From: Collinsella sp.
GTDB taxonomy: Bacteria; Actinomycetota; Coriobacteriia; Coriobacteriales; Coriobacteriaceae
Assembly (NCBI GenBank): GCA_022713905.1
Contig: JAIHTM010000003.1
Location: forward strand, 1-34,134
Length of the DNA: 34,134 bases
Direction of reading: 5' to 3'
A program made the position numbers and the translations under genes. How positions within the stretch are numbered: position 1 is the first letter of the stretch; each line of letters begins with the position of its first letter. Positions 1 to 14,942 of the stretch are shown piece by piece. The notes beneath the pieces are model-generated. The model did no database searches and was not told the DNA's origin. It saw only the letters and a program-made list of their open reading frames with translations.

Positions 1-22
1 AACTATTCCACCGCAACTTATT

Positions 23-89
23 TTGGGGGAGAGGATACAAGCCGGGCATACAATGGATGTCGTTGTGTTGAGCTTACCGGGAGGTTGCT
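23..89 (+). promoter_or_regulatory. Leader of the GH13 gene with a weak promoter candidate and strong RBS
   Basis: A -10-like TACAAT lies at 49-54, but no well-spaced -35 is visible: TTGGGG at 23-28 would need a 20-bp spacer. GGGAGG at 79-84 is a strong ribosome binding site five bases before the ATG at 90. The start of the window truncates whatever lies upstream. Confidence 0.3.
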
Positions 90-1466
90 ATGTGGGCATA
101 CGAGACGACGTTCTATCAGATCTATCCGCTGGGCTTTTGCGGGGCTCCGCGCGAAAACGCCGCGCCCGTTGCCGAGGATGAGCTTGCCCAGGCTGCCAAC
201 GCCGCGCCAAACCCCGATGCGCCCATTATGAAGATCGCCCAATGGGCCGACTACCTGCAGGATCTCGGCGTTGGTGCTGTGCTCATCAACCCGCCGCTCG
301 AATCTGATAGCCACGGTTACGATACGCGCAGCCTGCGCCACATCGACCGCCGCCTGGGTGGGGACGCCGACTTTGCCGCCGTATGCGACACGCTGCATGC
401 CCATGGCATCCGCGTGGTGCTCGATGCCGTCTTCAACCACGTCGGCCGCGGTTTTTGGGCCTTCCGCGACGTGCAGGAGCGCAAGTGGGACTCGCCGTAC
501 AAGGACTGGTTCCACATCAGCTTCGACGGTGACTCGTGCTACGGCGACGGCTTTTGGTACGAGGGCTGGGAGGGCCATTTTGAGCTTGTGAAGCTCAACC
601 TGCAAAACCCCGCCGTGGTCGATTACCTGCTTGAGTCCGTGCGTCGCTGGGCCGAGGTCTTTGGCGTCGACGGCCTGCGCTTGGACGTCGCCTACATGCT
701 CGACCGCGACTTTATGCGCCGCCTGCACGCCTTTACCCGTGAGCTCAAGCCCGATTTTGTGCAGATCGGCGAGACGCTCCACGGCGACTACAACCAGATC
801 GTCAACGACGAGATGCTCGACTCCTGCACCAACTACGAGTGCTACAAGGGCCTGTACTCCAGCTTTAATTCGATCAACATGTTCGAGATCGCCCATTCGT
901 TACACCGTCAGTTTGGCGGCGACCCGTGGTGCATTTATCGCGGCAAGCATCTGCTGTCGTTTGTCGACAACCACGATGTGCCGCGCCTGGCGAGCATCCT
1001 GACGGACAAGTCCTGCCTGCGCCCCGCCTACGGCATGCTCTTTGGAATGCCGGGCATTCCGTGCGTCTACTACGGCAGCGAGTGGGGGATTGCCGGCGAA
1101 AAGGGCGGCCCCGATGGCGACTGGGCGCTGCGCCCTGCGCTCGATGAGCCTGCGCCCAACGAGCTGACGGCGTTCATCACGCAGCTCACGCACCTGCGCT
1201 CGGCCGACGGTACGGCGGCCCGTGTTCTCAACTACGGTGCCTATCGCAACGTGGTGATCCAGAACAAGCAGCTGCTGTTCGAGCGCGCCTGCGACGGCGC
1301 GACGGTGCTCGTGGCGGTGAACGCCGTGGACGAGCCTTACACCTTTGGCGCCGGCGAGCTCAACGGGTCCTTTGTCGACCTGCTTGCCGACGGCGTGCCT
1401 ACGGTCGAGCTGGCTGGCTCCCTTGAGCTTGCGCCCTACGAGGTGCGCTATCTGCTGAGGGCCTAG
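90..1466 (+). CDS. GH13 alpha-glucan hydrolase (alpha-amylase / cyclomaltodextrinase-like)
   Basis: Predicted glycoside hydrolase family 13 enzyme of 458 residues that cleaves alpha-1,4 (possibly alpha-1,6) glucosidic bonds in maltodextrins. All four GH13 regions are visible in order: DAVFNH at 112-117, GLRLDV at 195-200 with the arginine R197 and nucleophile D199, the acid/base glutamate E228 in GETLHG, and the transition-state aspartate D296 in VDNHD. A short beta domain follows after about residue 375. There is no signal peptide or membrane anchor, so it should act in the cytoplasm on imported oligosaccharides. The ATG at 90 has GGGAGG five bases upstream. It is shorter than many secreted amylases and lacks an obvious N-terminal carbohydrate-binding domain. 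Exact specificity (amylase, neopullulanase, maltogenic) cannot be fixed from motifs. The next gene starts four bases after its stop, which suggests co-transcription. Confidence 0.9.
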   Translation: MWAYETTFYQIYPLGFCGAPRENAAPVAEDELAQAANAAPNPDAPIMKIAQWADYLQDLGVGAVLINPPLESDSHGYDTRSLRHIDRRLGGDADFAAVCDTLHAHGIRVVLDAVFNHVGRGFWAFRDVQERKWDSPYKDWFHISFDGDSCYGDGFWYEGWEGHFELVKLNLQNPAVVDYLLESVRRWAEVFGVDGLRLDVAYMLDRDFMRRLHAFTRELKPDFVQIGETLHGDYNQIVNDEMLDSCTNYECYKGLYSSFNSINMFEIAHSLHRQFGGDPWCIYRGKHLLSFVDNHDVPRLASILTDKSCLRPAYGMLFGMPGIPCVYYGSEWGIAGEKGGPDGDWALRPALDEPAPNELTAFITQLTHLRSADGTAARVLNYGAYRNVVIQNKQLLFERACDGATVLVAVNAVDEPYTFGAGELNGSFVDLLADGVPTVELAGSLELAPYEVRYLLRA

Positions 1467-1469
1467 CTC

Positions 1470-2033
1470 GTGGCCGCGCCGGACGAGGGCTATCAACATA
1501 TTGAGCATGGGTTTGAACCCGTGTTTGACGAGCGTTCGCGCGTTTTGGTGCTGGGGTCGTTTCCCTCGGTGCTCTCGCGTGCCAATGATTTTTATTACGG
1601 CAACCCCCAGAATCGCTTTTGGCGCGTGATGGCCGCGTGCCTCGGTGTGCCCGTGCCGCCCAACGAGGGCGACCTTTTGGCGGACAGCGAGCCTGCGACG
1701 CTCGACGCCTCGATTGCCGCCAAGCGATCCATGCTGCTGAACGGCGGCGTAGCCCTGTGGGATGTGATTGAGAGCTGCGACATTAAGGGCTCGAGTGACG
1801 CGAGCATTCGCAACGTTGTGCCGGCACATATCGAGCGCATTACCGGTGCAGCTCCCATTGAGCAGGTGATATGCAACGGTGGTACGGCGGGGCGCCTCTA
1901 TAAGCGCTATCTACAGGAGCGGACGGGTCTGGCGGCTGTCGTATTGCCGTCAACTAGTCCCGCTAACGCGGCTTGGCGTCTGGAGCGCCTTGTTGAGTGC
2001 TGGCACGAAGCCGTTGACTGGGCCGCTCTCTAA
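1470..2033 (+). CDS. DNA-deoxyinosine glycosylase (UDG superfamily, family 6)
   Basis: Predicted hypoxanthine-DNA glycosylase of 187 residues that removes deaminated adenine from DNA and so starts base-excision repair. Family hallmarks are visible: VLGSFPSVLS near the N-terminus (the UDG motif 1 region), YYGNPQNRFW just after it, the central NGGVALWDVIESC segment, and LPSTSPANA near the C-terminus (motif 2 region). The start is GTG, four bases after the stop of the upstream glucanase gene, with GAGG at 1457-1460 inside the end of that gene. The two are probably translationally coupled although their functions are unrelated. It converges on the reverse-strand gene that ends at 2035, leaving a one-base gap and no room for a separate terminator. 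The family call rests on motif recall; another UDG-fold glycosylase is the main alternative. Confidence 0.85.
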   Translation: MAAPDEGYQHIEHGFEPVFDERSRVLVLGSFPSVLSRANDFYYGNPQNRFWRVMAACLGVPVPPNEGDLLADSEPATLDASIAAKRSMLLNGGVALWDVIESCDIKGSSDASIRNVVPAHIERITGAAPIEQVICNGGTAGRLYKRYLQERTGLAAVVLPSTSPANAAWRLERLVECWHEAVDWAAL

Positions 2034-2034
2034 T

Positions 2035-2694
2035 TTAGATATTTGACTGAGCATGGGCGCCCAGACGTTTCAGAACGCCTCGCCAGACCGGCGCGGGCAC
2101 GGCTGGCTCGGCGCAAATCATGCCGTCGACGTTGACGTTGACGGCATTGCCGCCGCCAAGTCGCTGCGCATGCTCAATGGAGCATCCCATGCGCACAGCG
2201 CCCACAAGCTTATCCATCGCTTCCGAAAATGGTCGGCGCAAGAGGCCCATGCGTGGGGAATGGAGAAGCGCCGCAATACCGCTGCCGGCACAGACGACAA
2301 CGCCGCCACACCACAATTGGTCATGGCGCTCACATGCCTCGTGCAGACGAACGGCGGTCCCGCGCGCCTGCTTAGCGCCCTCCTGTGCGGCTCGAATCGC
2401 GGCATAGACGCGCGTTCCCGTACCGCCAAAGCGCTCAAGCGCCTGCTCGATAGCTGTCAACGTCTCATCGTCAGCCACATCTTCAATGGCGAGCACGATG
2501 CCATCGACTGCGCCGGCATCATCCGCTTCCAAATCGATCGGGCGGGGGAGCGTGGTGCCAGAAAGCTGAGTATAGGCGGCGATGGCATCCTGCAGATCCC
2601 AGAGCAAAAACTCAAGATCGGCGCTATCGGGAATGCTGATATACGCAATGGTTCGCAACGTTTTTGGCACATCGCCGCGTGTGGTCGTCTCCAT
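2035..2694 (-). CDS. Uncharacterised protein, possibly flavodoxin-fold
   Basis: I do not recognise this 219-residue protein with certainty. The reverse strand is chosen because GGAAAGGAGG stands a few bases upstream of its ATG, whereas the overlapping forward frame has no such site. The N-terminal half alternates short hydrophobic strands and helices (TIAYISIP near residue 16, then VDGIVLAIEDV near 65). The C-terminal half has a GGVVVCAGSG strand-turn near 130 followed by RRPFSEAMDKLVGAVRMG. That order loosely recalls flavodoxin-like NAD(P)H-dependent reductases, but I see no clear FMN-binding signature, so this is a guess. No signal peptide or membrane segment is present. It is divergent from the aminotransferase gene, with a shared 93-bp promoter region. 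Confidence 0.7.
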   Translation of the reverse strand: METTTRGDVPKTLRTIAYISIPDSADLEFLLWDLQDAIAAYTQLSGTTLPRPIDLEADDAGAVDGIVLAIEDVADDETLTAIEQALERFGGTGTRVYAAIRAAQEGAKQARGTAVRLHEACERHDQLWCGGVVVCAGSGIAALLHSPRMGLLRRPFSEAMDKLVGAVRMGCSIEHAQRLGGGNAVNVNVDGMICAEPAVPAPVWRGVLKRLGAHAQSNI

Positions 2695-2787
2695 GCCGCC
2701 TCCTTTCCGGTTGGTTTCCGTTTAGGTTACACCGTCTGGCGGTGCCTCGCCGCGCTATCCTAGTGCAACCCTTACGAAAGGAACGCC

Positions 2788-3924
2788 ATGCGTCTGCCCA
2801 TGAACACCTCGCTTGCCACGCTCAAGCCCTCCGGCATCCGTCGGATTAACGCGCTCGCTGCCCAGTACCCAGGATGCATTGCGCTCGCGCTCGGCGAGCC
2901 CGATTTTTCCACGCCCGATATGATTAGCGCCGAGGTGACCGCTTCGTTGGACCGCGGCGACACGCACTATCCGCCCAACAACGGTCGCCCCGTCCTGCGC
3001 GAGGCGCTGTCCAAATATATGGGTGGCGCGGGCCTGGCGTTTTCCGCCGACGAGGTCATCCTGACCGACGGCGCGACCGAGGCCCTGTCGGCAACATTCA
3101 TGGCTATGCTCAACCCCGGCGACGAGGTCATTATCCCCACGCCAGCCTTTGGCCTGTACGAGAGCATCGTCGTGGCCAACCACGCCAAAGCGGTCTTTTT
3201 GGATACAGAGCCTGCGCAATTTCAGATTGACGAGGACGCACTTCGTGCTTGCGTGACACCAGCGACTAAGGCCATCGTCATCTGCTCGCCCAACAATCCC
3301 ACGGGTTGCATCCTCGACGCGGCGTCGCTCGACGCCGTGGCGCGCGTGGCAGAGCAGGCGGGCATCTACGTGGTCTGCGACGACGTATATAGCCGCCTGG
3401 TCTATGTGGATGGCTACGAGCGCTTTGCCCGGCGCTACCCGGAGCTACGCGAGCAGACGGTGGTCATCGAGAGCTTCTCCAAGCCCTGGGCCATGACCGG
3501 CTGGCGCTTAGGTTGGCTCGCAGCCGCAGCTCCCGTCATCGCCGAGATCGCAAAGGCCCACCAATACTTAGTATCGAGCGCCGTCTCTTTTGAGATGGAC
3601 GCCGCGGCCCGAGCCCTGACCGTCGACCCAACCCCCATGCTCAAAGTCTACCGAGCCCGCCGCAAACGCGTGCTCGCAGCCTTAAACGCTATGGGCCTCG
3701 ACGAAGTAGAGCCCGCAGGAGCCTTCTACACTTTCCCGAGCATCAAAAAGTTCGGCCTAACCAGCGAAGCCTTCTGCATCAAAGCCATCAAAGAAGCAAA
3801 CGTAGCCCTAGTCCCGGGCGACTGTTTCGGCACCGAAGGCCACATCCGCCTAAGCTATTGCGTTTCCGACCAAGATTTGGACGAAGGTCTCCGCCGCCTG
3901 TCCACCTTCATTTCAACCTTATAG
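2788..3924 (+). CDS. PLP-dependent aminotransferase, class I/II (AspB/PatA type)
   Basis: Predicted fold-type I aminotransferase of 378 residues, cytoplasmic. Visible landmarks are N169-N170-P171-T172-G173, where an asparagine contacts the cofactor ring; CDDVY at 197-201 with the aspartate pairing the pyridine nitrogen and the tyrosine; the Schiff-base lysine K232 in SFSKPWAMTGWRLG with phosphate-binding R240; and R354 in HIRLSYC for the substrate carboxylate. The ATG follows GAAAGGA at a good distance. Substrate is not readable from sequence: aspartate, aromatic amino acids or N-acetyl-diaminopimelate-type substrates are possible. Codon use changes inside the gene: before about 3480 glutamate is nearly always GAG and G-ending codons are common, while afterwards GAA, GCA, CTA and TTA dominate. 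Confidence 0.92.
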   Translation: MRLPMNTSLATLKPSGIRRINALAAQYPGCIALALGEPDFSTPDMISAEVTASLDRGDTHYPPNNGRPVLREALSKYMGGAGLAFSADEVILTDGATEALSATFMAMLNPGDEVIIPTPAFGLYESIVVANHAKAVFLDTEPAQFQIDEDALRACVTPATKAIVICSPNNPTGCILDAASLDAVARVAEQAGIYVVCDDVYSRLVYVDGYERFARRYPELREQTVVIESFSKPWAMTGWRLGWLAAAAPVIAEIAKAHQYLVSSAVSFEMDAAARALTVDPTPMLKVYRARRKRVLAALNAMGLDEVEPAGAFYTFPSIKKFGLTSEAFCIKAIKEANVALVPGDCFGTEGHIRLSYCVSDQDLDEGLRRLSTFISTL

Positions 3925-3976
3925 CCCAACGGGACGCAACACATCAGCCCACCGACCCAAGCATTATGAGTGGGGC

Positions 3977-4196
3977 GCGCCGGCCAACGGAAAACCGGGC
4001 TGCCCCATAGTTGACGCAGGCCGCGCCGCCGAAGGCCAGGCGCAAAGTTTTCGTAGATTCCGCACGAGCCGAAGGCCACTTAATGTGGCCTTCGTGCGAG
4101 CCCAGGACTTGACCGAGCGAAAACCTTGCGCCTGGCCTTCGGCGGCGCGGTCGGATGGTGGAATTGTGTGCAGCCCGGTTTTCCGTTGACCGACGC
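3977..4196. repeat. Large inverted repeat (about 220 bp) enclosing a hairpin
   Basis: Two long arms face each other. The outer pair, 3985-4003 and 4170-4188, is a perfect 19-bp match. The inner pair, 4021-4053 and 4118-4150, matches at 32 of 33 positions. They are separated by a 17/19-base unpaired internal section. The centre holds the small hairpin element. Such a structure could act as a terminator for the aminotransferase, form a cruciform in DNA, or be a decayed mobile element. The right arm supplies the -35 hexamer of the rplJ promoter. Confidence 0.85.
4044..4126 (+). ncRNA. Structured hairpin element, copy A
   Basis: The core is a 9-bp stem, GAAGGCCAC (4071-4079) with GTGGCCTTC (4085-4093), closing the loop TTAAT. 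It is flanked by TTCCGCACG on the left (4058-4066) and AGGACT on the right (4104-4109), inside outer arms containing AAGTTTT and AAAACCTT. The same layout, loop and flanks recur at 34053-34134 with a different but fully paired stem. Strand and transcription are not proven. It may be an RNA or a DNA repeat; a relation to the Collinsella-1 RNA motif is possible but I cannot test it. Confidence 0.55.
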
Positions 4197-4214
4197 CGGG
4201 GTCCCCGCCATAAT
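4186..4214 (+). promoter_or_regulatory. Promoter of the rplJ-rplL operon
   Basis: TTGACC (4186-4191) and CATAAT (4209-4214) are separated by 17 bp, a near-consensus sigma-70 promoter just upstream of the L10 leader. The -35 lies at the inner edge of the right arm of the large inverted repeat. Confidence 0.6.
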
Positions 4215-4230
4215 ACTTTCGGTTCACGCA

Positions 4231-4312
4231 CGAATCCGCTGCCAGAGACAGCCGGTGCAAACGGGCATTGCCCGCGAGCTTAATGGGATATCCCGCCAGC
4301 CGAGGTGGTCGA
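4231..4312 (+). ncRNA. Ribosomal protein L10 leader
   Basis: The segment before rplJ contains the L10-leader-like elements AGACAGCCGGTGC and, after an internal GGGC/GCCC hairpin, GCCAGCCGAGGT. This is the arrangement known for the autoregulatory leader to which L10 (with L7/L12) binds. It lies between a promoter and an intrinsic terminator, as expected for feedback control by attenuation. Exact boundaries are estimated. Confidence 0.65.
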
Positions 4313-4328
4313 GTAGATATGTCTTCTC

Positions 4329-4365
4329 GCCCCCGTCGCTCATGCAGCGCGGGGGCTTTCTTTTT
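4329..4365 (+). terminator. Attenuator of the rplJ-rplL operon
   Basis: GCCCCCG (4329-4335) pairs with CGGGGGC (4350-4356) and is followed by TTTCTTTTT. It lies before the rplJ ribosome binding site, so it would stop transcription before the genes unless the L10 leader takes the alternative fold. Confidence 0.7.
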
Positions 4366-4430
4366 GGACATGCCCCCGTCACGTCCTTGTGGCGGACCGT
4401 GCCCGGAAAGAATTCGAGGAGGTGTAATTC

Positions 4431-4952
4431 ATGCCCCAGCAGTACAAAATCGACAAGGTTGCAGAGATCGAGTCCCGTATCGCCGAGAACGCCGGTCTGT
4501 TCGTCGTCAACTACAACGGTCTGACGGTTAAGCAGGCTCAGGAGCTGCGTCATCAGCTTCGCGAGTGCGGCGCCGAGATGAAGGTCTACAAGAACAACCT
4601 GGTCAAGATCGCTCTCAAGAACCAGGAGCAGCCCGAGCTCGACGAGATCCTCGCCGGCCCCGTCGCTTATGTGTTCTACGAGACCGAGCCGGTCGAGGCC
4701 GCTAAGACCCTTAAGGACTTCTCCGCTAAGTCCAAGGGCGTCCTTGAGATCAAGGGCGGTATCTCCGACGGCAAGGCCGTTTCCGCTGATGATGTTAAGG
4801 CTATCGCCGAGCTGCCCACCAAGGACCAGCTTCTCGGCCAGATCGCCGGTCTCATCTCCGGTTTCGCTCGCGACATCGCTGTCTGCGTCAACGGCGTTTC
4901 CTCTGGTCTCGCTCGTTCGATCCAGCAGGTCTCCGAGCAGAAGGCAGCCTAG
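4431..4952 (+). CDS. rplJ: 50S ribosomal protein L10
   Basis: L10, 173 residues, forms the base of the ribosomal stalk and binds L7/L12 dimers through its C-terminal helix. The N-terminal domain shows the family pattern: IESRIAENAGLFVVNYNGLTV at about 9-30 with the usual strand-helix order, then KVYKNNLVKIAL at about 49-60. The hydrophobic-alanine helix LISGFARDIAVCVNGVSS near 140-157 precedes the short C-terminal tail. AGGAGGTG at 4417-4424 fixes the ATG at 4431. It is preceded by an L10 leader and attenuator and followed by rplL, the standard autoregulated pair. rplK and rplA, which often precede rplJ, are absent; an unrelated aminotransferase gene and a large inverted repeat are there instead. 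Confidence 0.96.
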   Translation: MPQQYKIDKVAEIESRIAENAGLFVVNYNGLTVKQAQELRHQLRECGAEMKVYKNNLVKIALKNQEQPELDEILAGPVAYVFYETEPVEAAKTLKDFSAKSKGVLEIKGGISDGKAVSADDVKAIAELPTKDQLLGQIAGLISGFARDIAVCVNGVSSGLARSIQQVSEQKAA

Positions 4953-4989
4953 TCGCTGTTTTCACCCGCGGCGGCAACGCCGCACCCCT

Positions 4990-5010
4990 GGCGCATTCGC
5001 GCCGTGTTTT
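4990..5010 (+). terminator. Weak hairpin between rplJ and rplL
   Basis: GGCGC (4990-4994) pairs with GCGCC (4999-5003) around ATTC, followed by GTGTTTT. This could be a leaky terminator or RNA processing site. A second small stem, CCGTG/CACGG at 5020-5035, sits just before the rplL ribosome binding site. Since L7/L12 is needed in excess over L10, a processing or stability role is more likely than termination. Confidence 0.3.
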
Positions 5011-5054
5011 AACTGATCTCCGTGCACAGACACGGAAACCGAAAGGACTTAGAA

Positions 5055-5432
5055 ATGGCTAAGCTTACCACCGATGAGATCATCGATGCTCTTAAGGAAA
5101 TGACCCTTCTCGAGGCTTCCGAGCTCGTTAAGGCTATCGAGGACACCTTCGGCGTTTCCGCCGCTGCTCCTGCCGCTGTTGTCGCCGCTCCCGCTGCTGG
5201 CGCTGCTGAGGCCGAGGAGAAGACCGAGTTTGACGTCGTGCTCGAGGGCTTCGGCGACAACAAGATCCAGGTCATCAAGGCCGTCCGTGAGCTCACCAAC
5301 CTTGGCCTGAAGGAGGCCAAGGAGGTCGTCGAGGGCGCTCCCAAGGCTGTTCTCGAGGGTGCCAAGAAGGAGGACGCCGAGGCTGCCAAGGAGAAGCTCG
5401 AGGCTGCTGGCGCTGCTGTCACCCTCAAGTAA
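5055..5432 (+). CDS. rplL: 50S ribosomal protein L7/L12
   Basis: L7/L12, 125 residues, is the multicopy stalk protein that recruits and activates translational GTPases. Three parts are visible: the N-terminal dimerisation helices (about 1-33), an alanine/valine/proline-rich hinge (about 37-56), and the globular C-terminal domain starting at KTEFDVVL and including NKIQVIKAVRELTNLGLKEAK, the factor-binding surface. The start is the ATG at 5055, preceded by GAAAGGA at 5041-5047; reading could be extended upstream in frame to a GTG at 5022 but that adds no family sequence. It is the second gene of the rplJL operon and is followed by a strong terminator, so it is not directly continuous with rpoB as in many bacteria. 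Confidence 0.97.
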   Translation: MAKLTTDEIIDALKEMTLLEASELVKAIEDTFGVSAAAPAAVVAAPAAGAAEAEEKTEFDVVLEGFGDNKIQVIKAVRELTNLGLKEAKEVVEGAPKAVLEGAKKEDAEAAKEKLEAAGAAVTLK

Positions 5433-5460
5433 TCAGGCTTTCTCGCCAGATTTCTTTGCA

Positions 5461-5492
5461 GACGGGGTTCGCATTGCGAGCCCCGTCTTTTT
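5461..5492 (+). terminator. Terminator of the rplJL operon
   Basis: GACGGGG (5461-5467) pairs with CCCCGTC (5481-5487), with additional pairing of TCGC and GCGA inside, followed by a run of T. It is placed 28 bases after the rplL stop. Confidence 0.85.
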
Positions 5493-5604
5493 CGTTTTGA
5501 TCCCTCTATTTTGTTGGCTCGGCATACAAATTGCTGCCGCTTGCGGTGCTTTGGGGTCGCTACCGTTGGGCGATAAAATTGCACCATTCGAGCAATAATT
5601 TGCG

Positions 5605-5650
5605 TTGACCTGCTGAAGAATGGCGCTTGCCTACATTAACGTTAATTAAC
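5605..5650. promoter_or_regulatory. Overlapping palindromes upstream of galU
   Basis: ATTAACGTTAAT (5635-5646) and GTTAATTAAC (5641-5650) are perfect palindromes that overlap. A TTGACC at 5605-5610 could be a -35, but the best -10-like hexamer (TACATT, 5632-5637) would require a 21-bp spacer, so no promoter is asserted. The palindromes are a possible operator for galU. Confidence 0.35.
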
Positions 5651-5745
5651 GGCGGTAAGATAAACCGGTATCGCAATTTGGTCTGCGGCCGCCGTGCCGC
5701 ACGCACAGGGCGCATCCTGCGCCTGCGAAAGGATCCCTGAATACT

Positions 5746-6654
5746 ATGAAGGCAATCATCCCCGCCGCCGGTCTTGGCACGCGTTTTCTGCCTGGCACCA
5801 AGTGCACGCCTAAAGAGATGCTGCCGGTGCTCGACAAGCCGGTCATCCAGTACGTCGTCGAGGAGGCGCTCGACCCCGAGGAGGTCGACGACGCCATTAT
5901 CGTCACCTCTCCCGGCAAGCCCGAGTTGCTGAGCTACTTCCAGCCCGACCGTTCGCTCGAGAACCTGCTGCGCGAGCGCGGCAAGAACGCCTATGCCGAT
6001 GCCGTCGCCCACGCTGGCGGTATGCCGGTCGACTTCCGTTATCAGTACGAGCCCAAGGGCCTCGGCCATGCTATTCGCTCTGCTGCCGACGCCGTGGCAG
6101 GGGAGAATTTCCTGGTTCTTCTGGGCGACTACGTTGTGCCTAACCGCGACATCTGCGACAAGATGCTCGCCGTTTCTAAGGAGCACGGTGGCGCTTCGGT
6201 TATCGCCGTCGCCGCTTGCTCGCCCGAGGAAGTCAGCCGCTACGGCGTTATCGCCGGCGAGCGCGTCGGTTCGCTCGAGGGCGCCGAGGACGTTGCCGAT
6301 GCCGAGCCCGGTGCTGTCTGGCGCATCGGCGGTCTGGTTGAGAAGCCCGCTCCCGAGGCGGCTCCGTCCAACCTGTACATCGTCGGTCGCTACCTGCTGA
6401 GCCCGCTGGTCATGGACCTGCTGGCAGATCAGCAGGCCGGCAAGGGCGGCGAGATCCAGCTCACCGACGCCATGGCCCGTTCGCTCGACCGCGAGGCCAT
6501 GTATGCAGTCGTCATCGACCCGCTGTCGGGCTACGACACCGGCACTCCCTCTGGCTGGATGGCCACCAACGCCCTCATGGCTGCAAGCGACCCCCGCTTT
6601 GCCGATGCCTTCTGGGACGCCATCGACGAGCGCGGCGGATTGATGAGCAAGTAA
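5746..6654 (+). CDS. galU: UTP--glucose-1-phosphate uridylyltransferase
   Basis: GalU, 302 residues, makes UDP-glucose from UTP and glucose-1-phosphate for cell-envelope glycans and galactose use. The nucleotide-binding signature GLGTRFLPGTKCTPKEMLP spans residues 9-27 with R13 and K23. GLGHAI and LGDY (126-129, with the metal-binding aspartate D128) follow, and the EIQLTDAM segment at 236-243 contributes to the sugar site. Length matches bacterial GalU. The ATG lies 12 bases after GAAAGGA. It has its own terminator downstream and a terminator upstream, so it is an independent unit placed between rplJL and rpoBC, where no gene or only a small one is usual. Confidence 0.95.
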   Translation: MKAIIPAAGLGTRFLPGTKCTPKEMLPVLDKPVIQYVVEEALDPEEVDDAIIVTSPGKPELLSYFQPDRSLENLLRERGKNAYADAVAHAGGMPVDFRYQYEPKGLGHAIRSAADAVAGENFLVLLGDYVVPNRDICDKMLAVSKEHGGASVIAVAACSPEEVSRYGVIAGERVGSLEGAEDVADAEPGAVWRIGGLVEKPAPEAAPSNLYIVGRYLLSPLVMDLLADQQAGKGGEIQLTDAMARSLDREAMYAVVIDPLSGYDTGTPSGWMATNALMAASDPRFADAFWDAIDERGGLMSK

Positions 6655-6674
6655 GCCTTCGGGCATCGACATTT

Positions 6675-6707
6675 ACGGGCGTGGACCTCGGTTCGCGCCC
6701 GTTTTTT
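6675..6707 (+). terminator. Terminator of galU
   Basis: ACGGGCG (6675-6681) pairs with CGCCCGT (6696-6702), followed by six T. It separates galU transcription from rpoB. Confidence 0.8.
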
Positions 6708-6750
6708 ATAAGAGCTGCGATTGCCGGCTCTCTGTTCACAGAAAATATAT

Positions 6751-6762
6751 GAACAGATGTTC
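6751..6762. promoter_or_regulatory. LexA-like SOS box candidate
   Basis: GAACAGATGTTC is a perfect dyad GAAC-N4-GTTC that fits the Gram-positive LexA core GAACRNRYGTTC. It is followed by G but preceded by T rather than the consensus C. It overlaps a second dyad, CTGTTCA (6732-6738) with TGAACAG (6750-6756). The nearest forward gene is rpoB, with its promoter about 80 bp further on. Confidence 0.4.
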
Positions 6763-6840
6763 GATACGCATACATCTACCTGCGTGTTTTCTGTCGAAAA
6801 ACTTTGCTACTCCAAAAACTCAATCGCGTCAAGGCTTTTC

Positions 6841-6868
6841 TTGCCCAACGGTCGGTACCTGATAAACT
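6841..6868 (+). promoter_or_regulatory. Candidate promoter of rpoBC
   Basis: TTGCCC (6841-6846) and TAAACT (6863-6868) with a 16-bp spacer. The remaining 5' leader of about 65 bases runs to AAGGAGG at 6926-6932. The galU terminator upstream makes an independent rpoBC promoter necessary somewhere in this 287-bp gap. Confidence 0.5.
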
Positions 6869-6941
6869 ATTAGGTTGCGATAACTGGCGAAGCTATGCCT
6901 CGCCAACCCACCGAGCATTTCCGTGAAGGAGGAAAAACCTG

Positions 6942-10433
<3,492 letters not shown>

Positions 10434-10439
10434 TTGACT

Positions 10440-14915
<4,476 letters not shown>

Positions 14916-14942
14916 TTTCCTAGTACGTTAACCGCCCTTATA

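Noticed and set aside
2053..2763. A forward 236-codon frame overlapping the uncharacterised reverse-strand gene
   Set aside because: No ribosome binding site at its start, whereas the reverse frame has GGAAAGGAGG before its ATG and a more protein-like sequence.
10434..10439. TTG at 10434 as the rpoC start
   Set aside because: Only three bases from the AAGGAG site; GTG at 10440 has nine-base spacing and gives a normal N-terminus.
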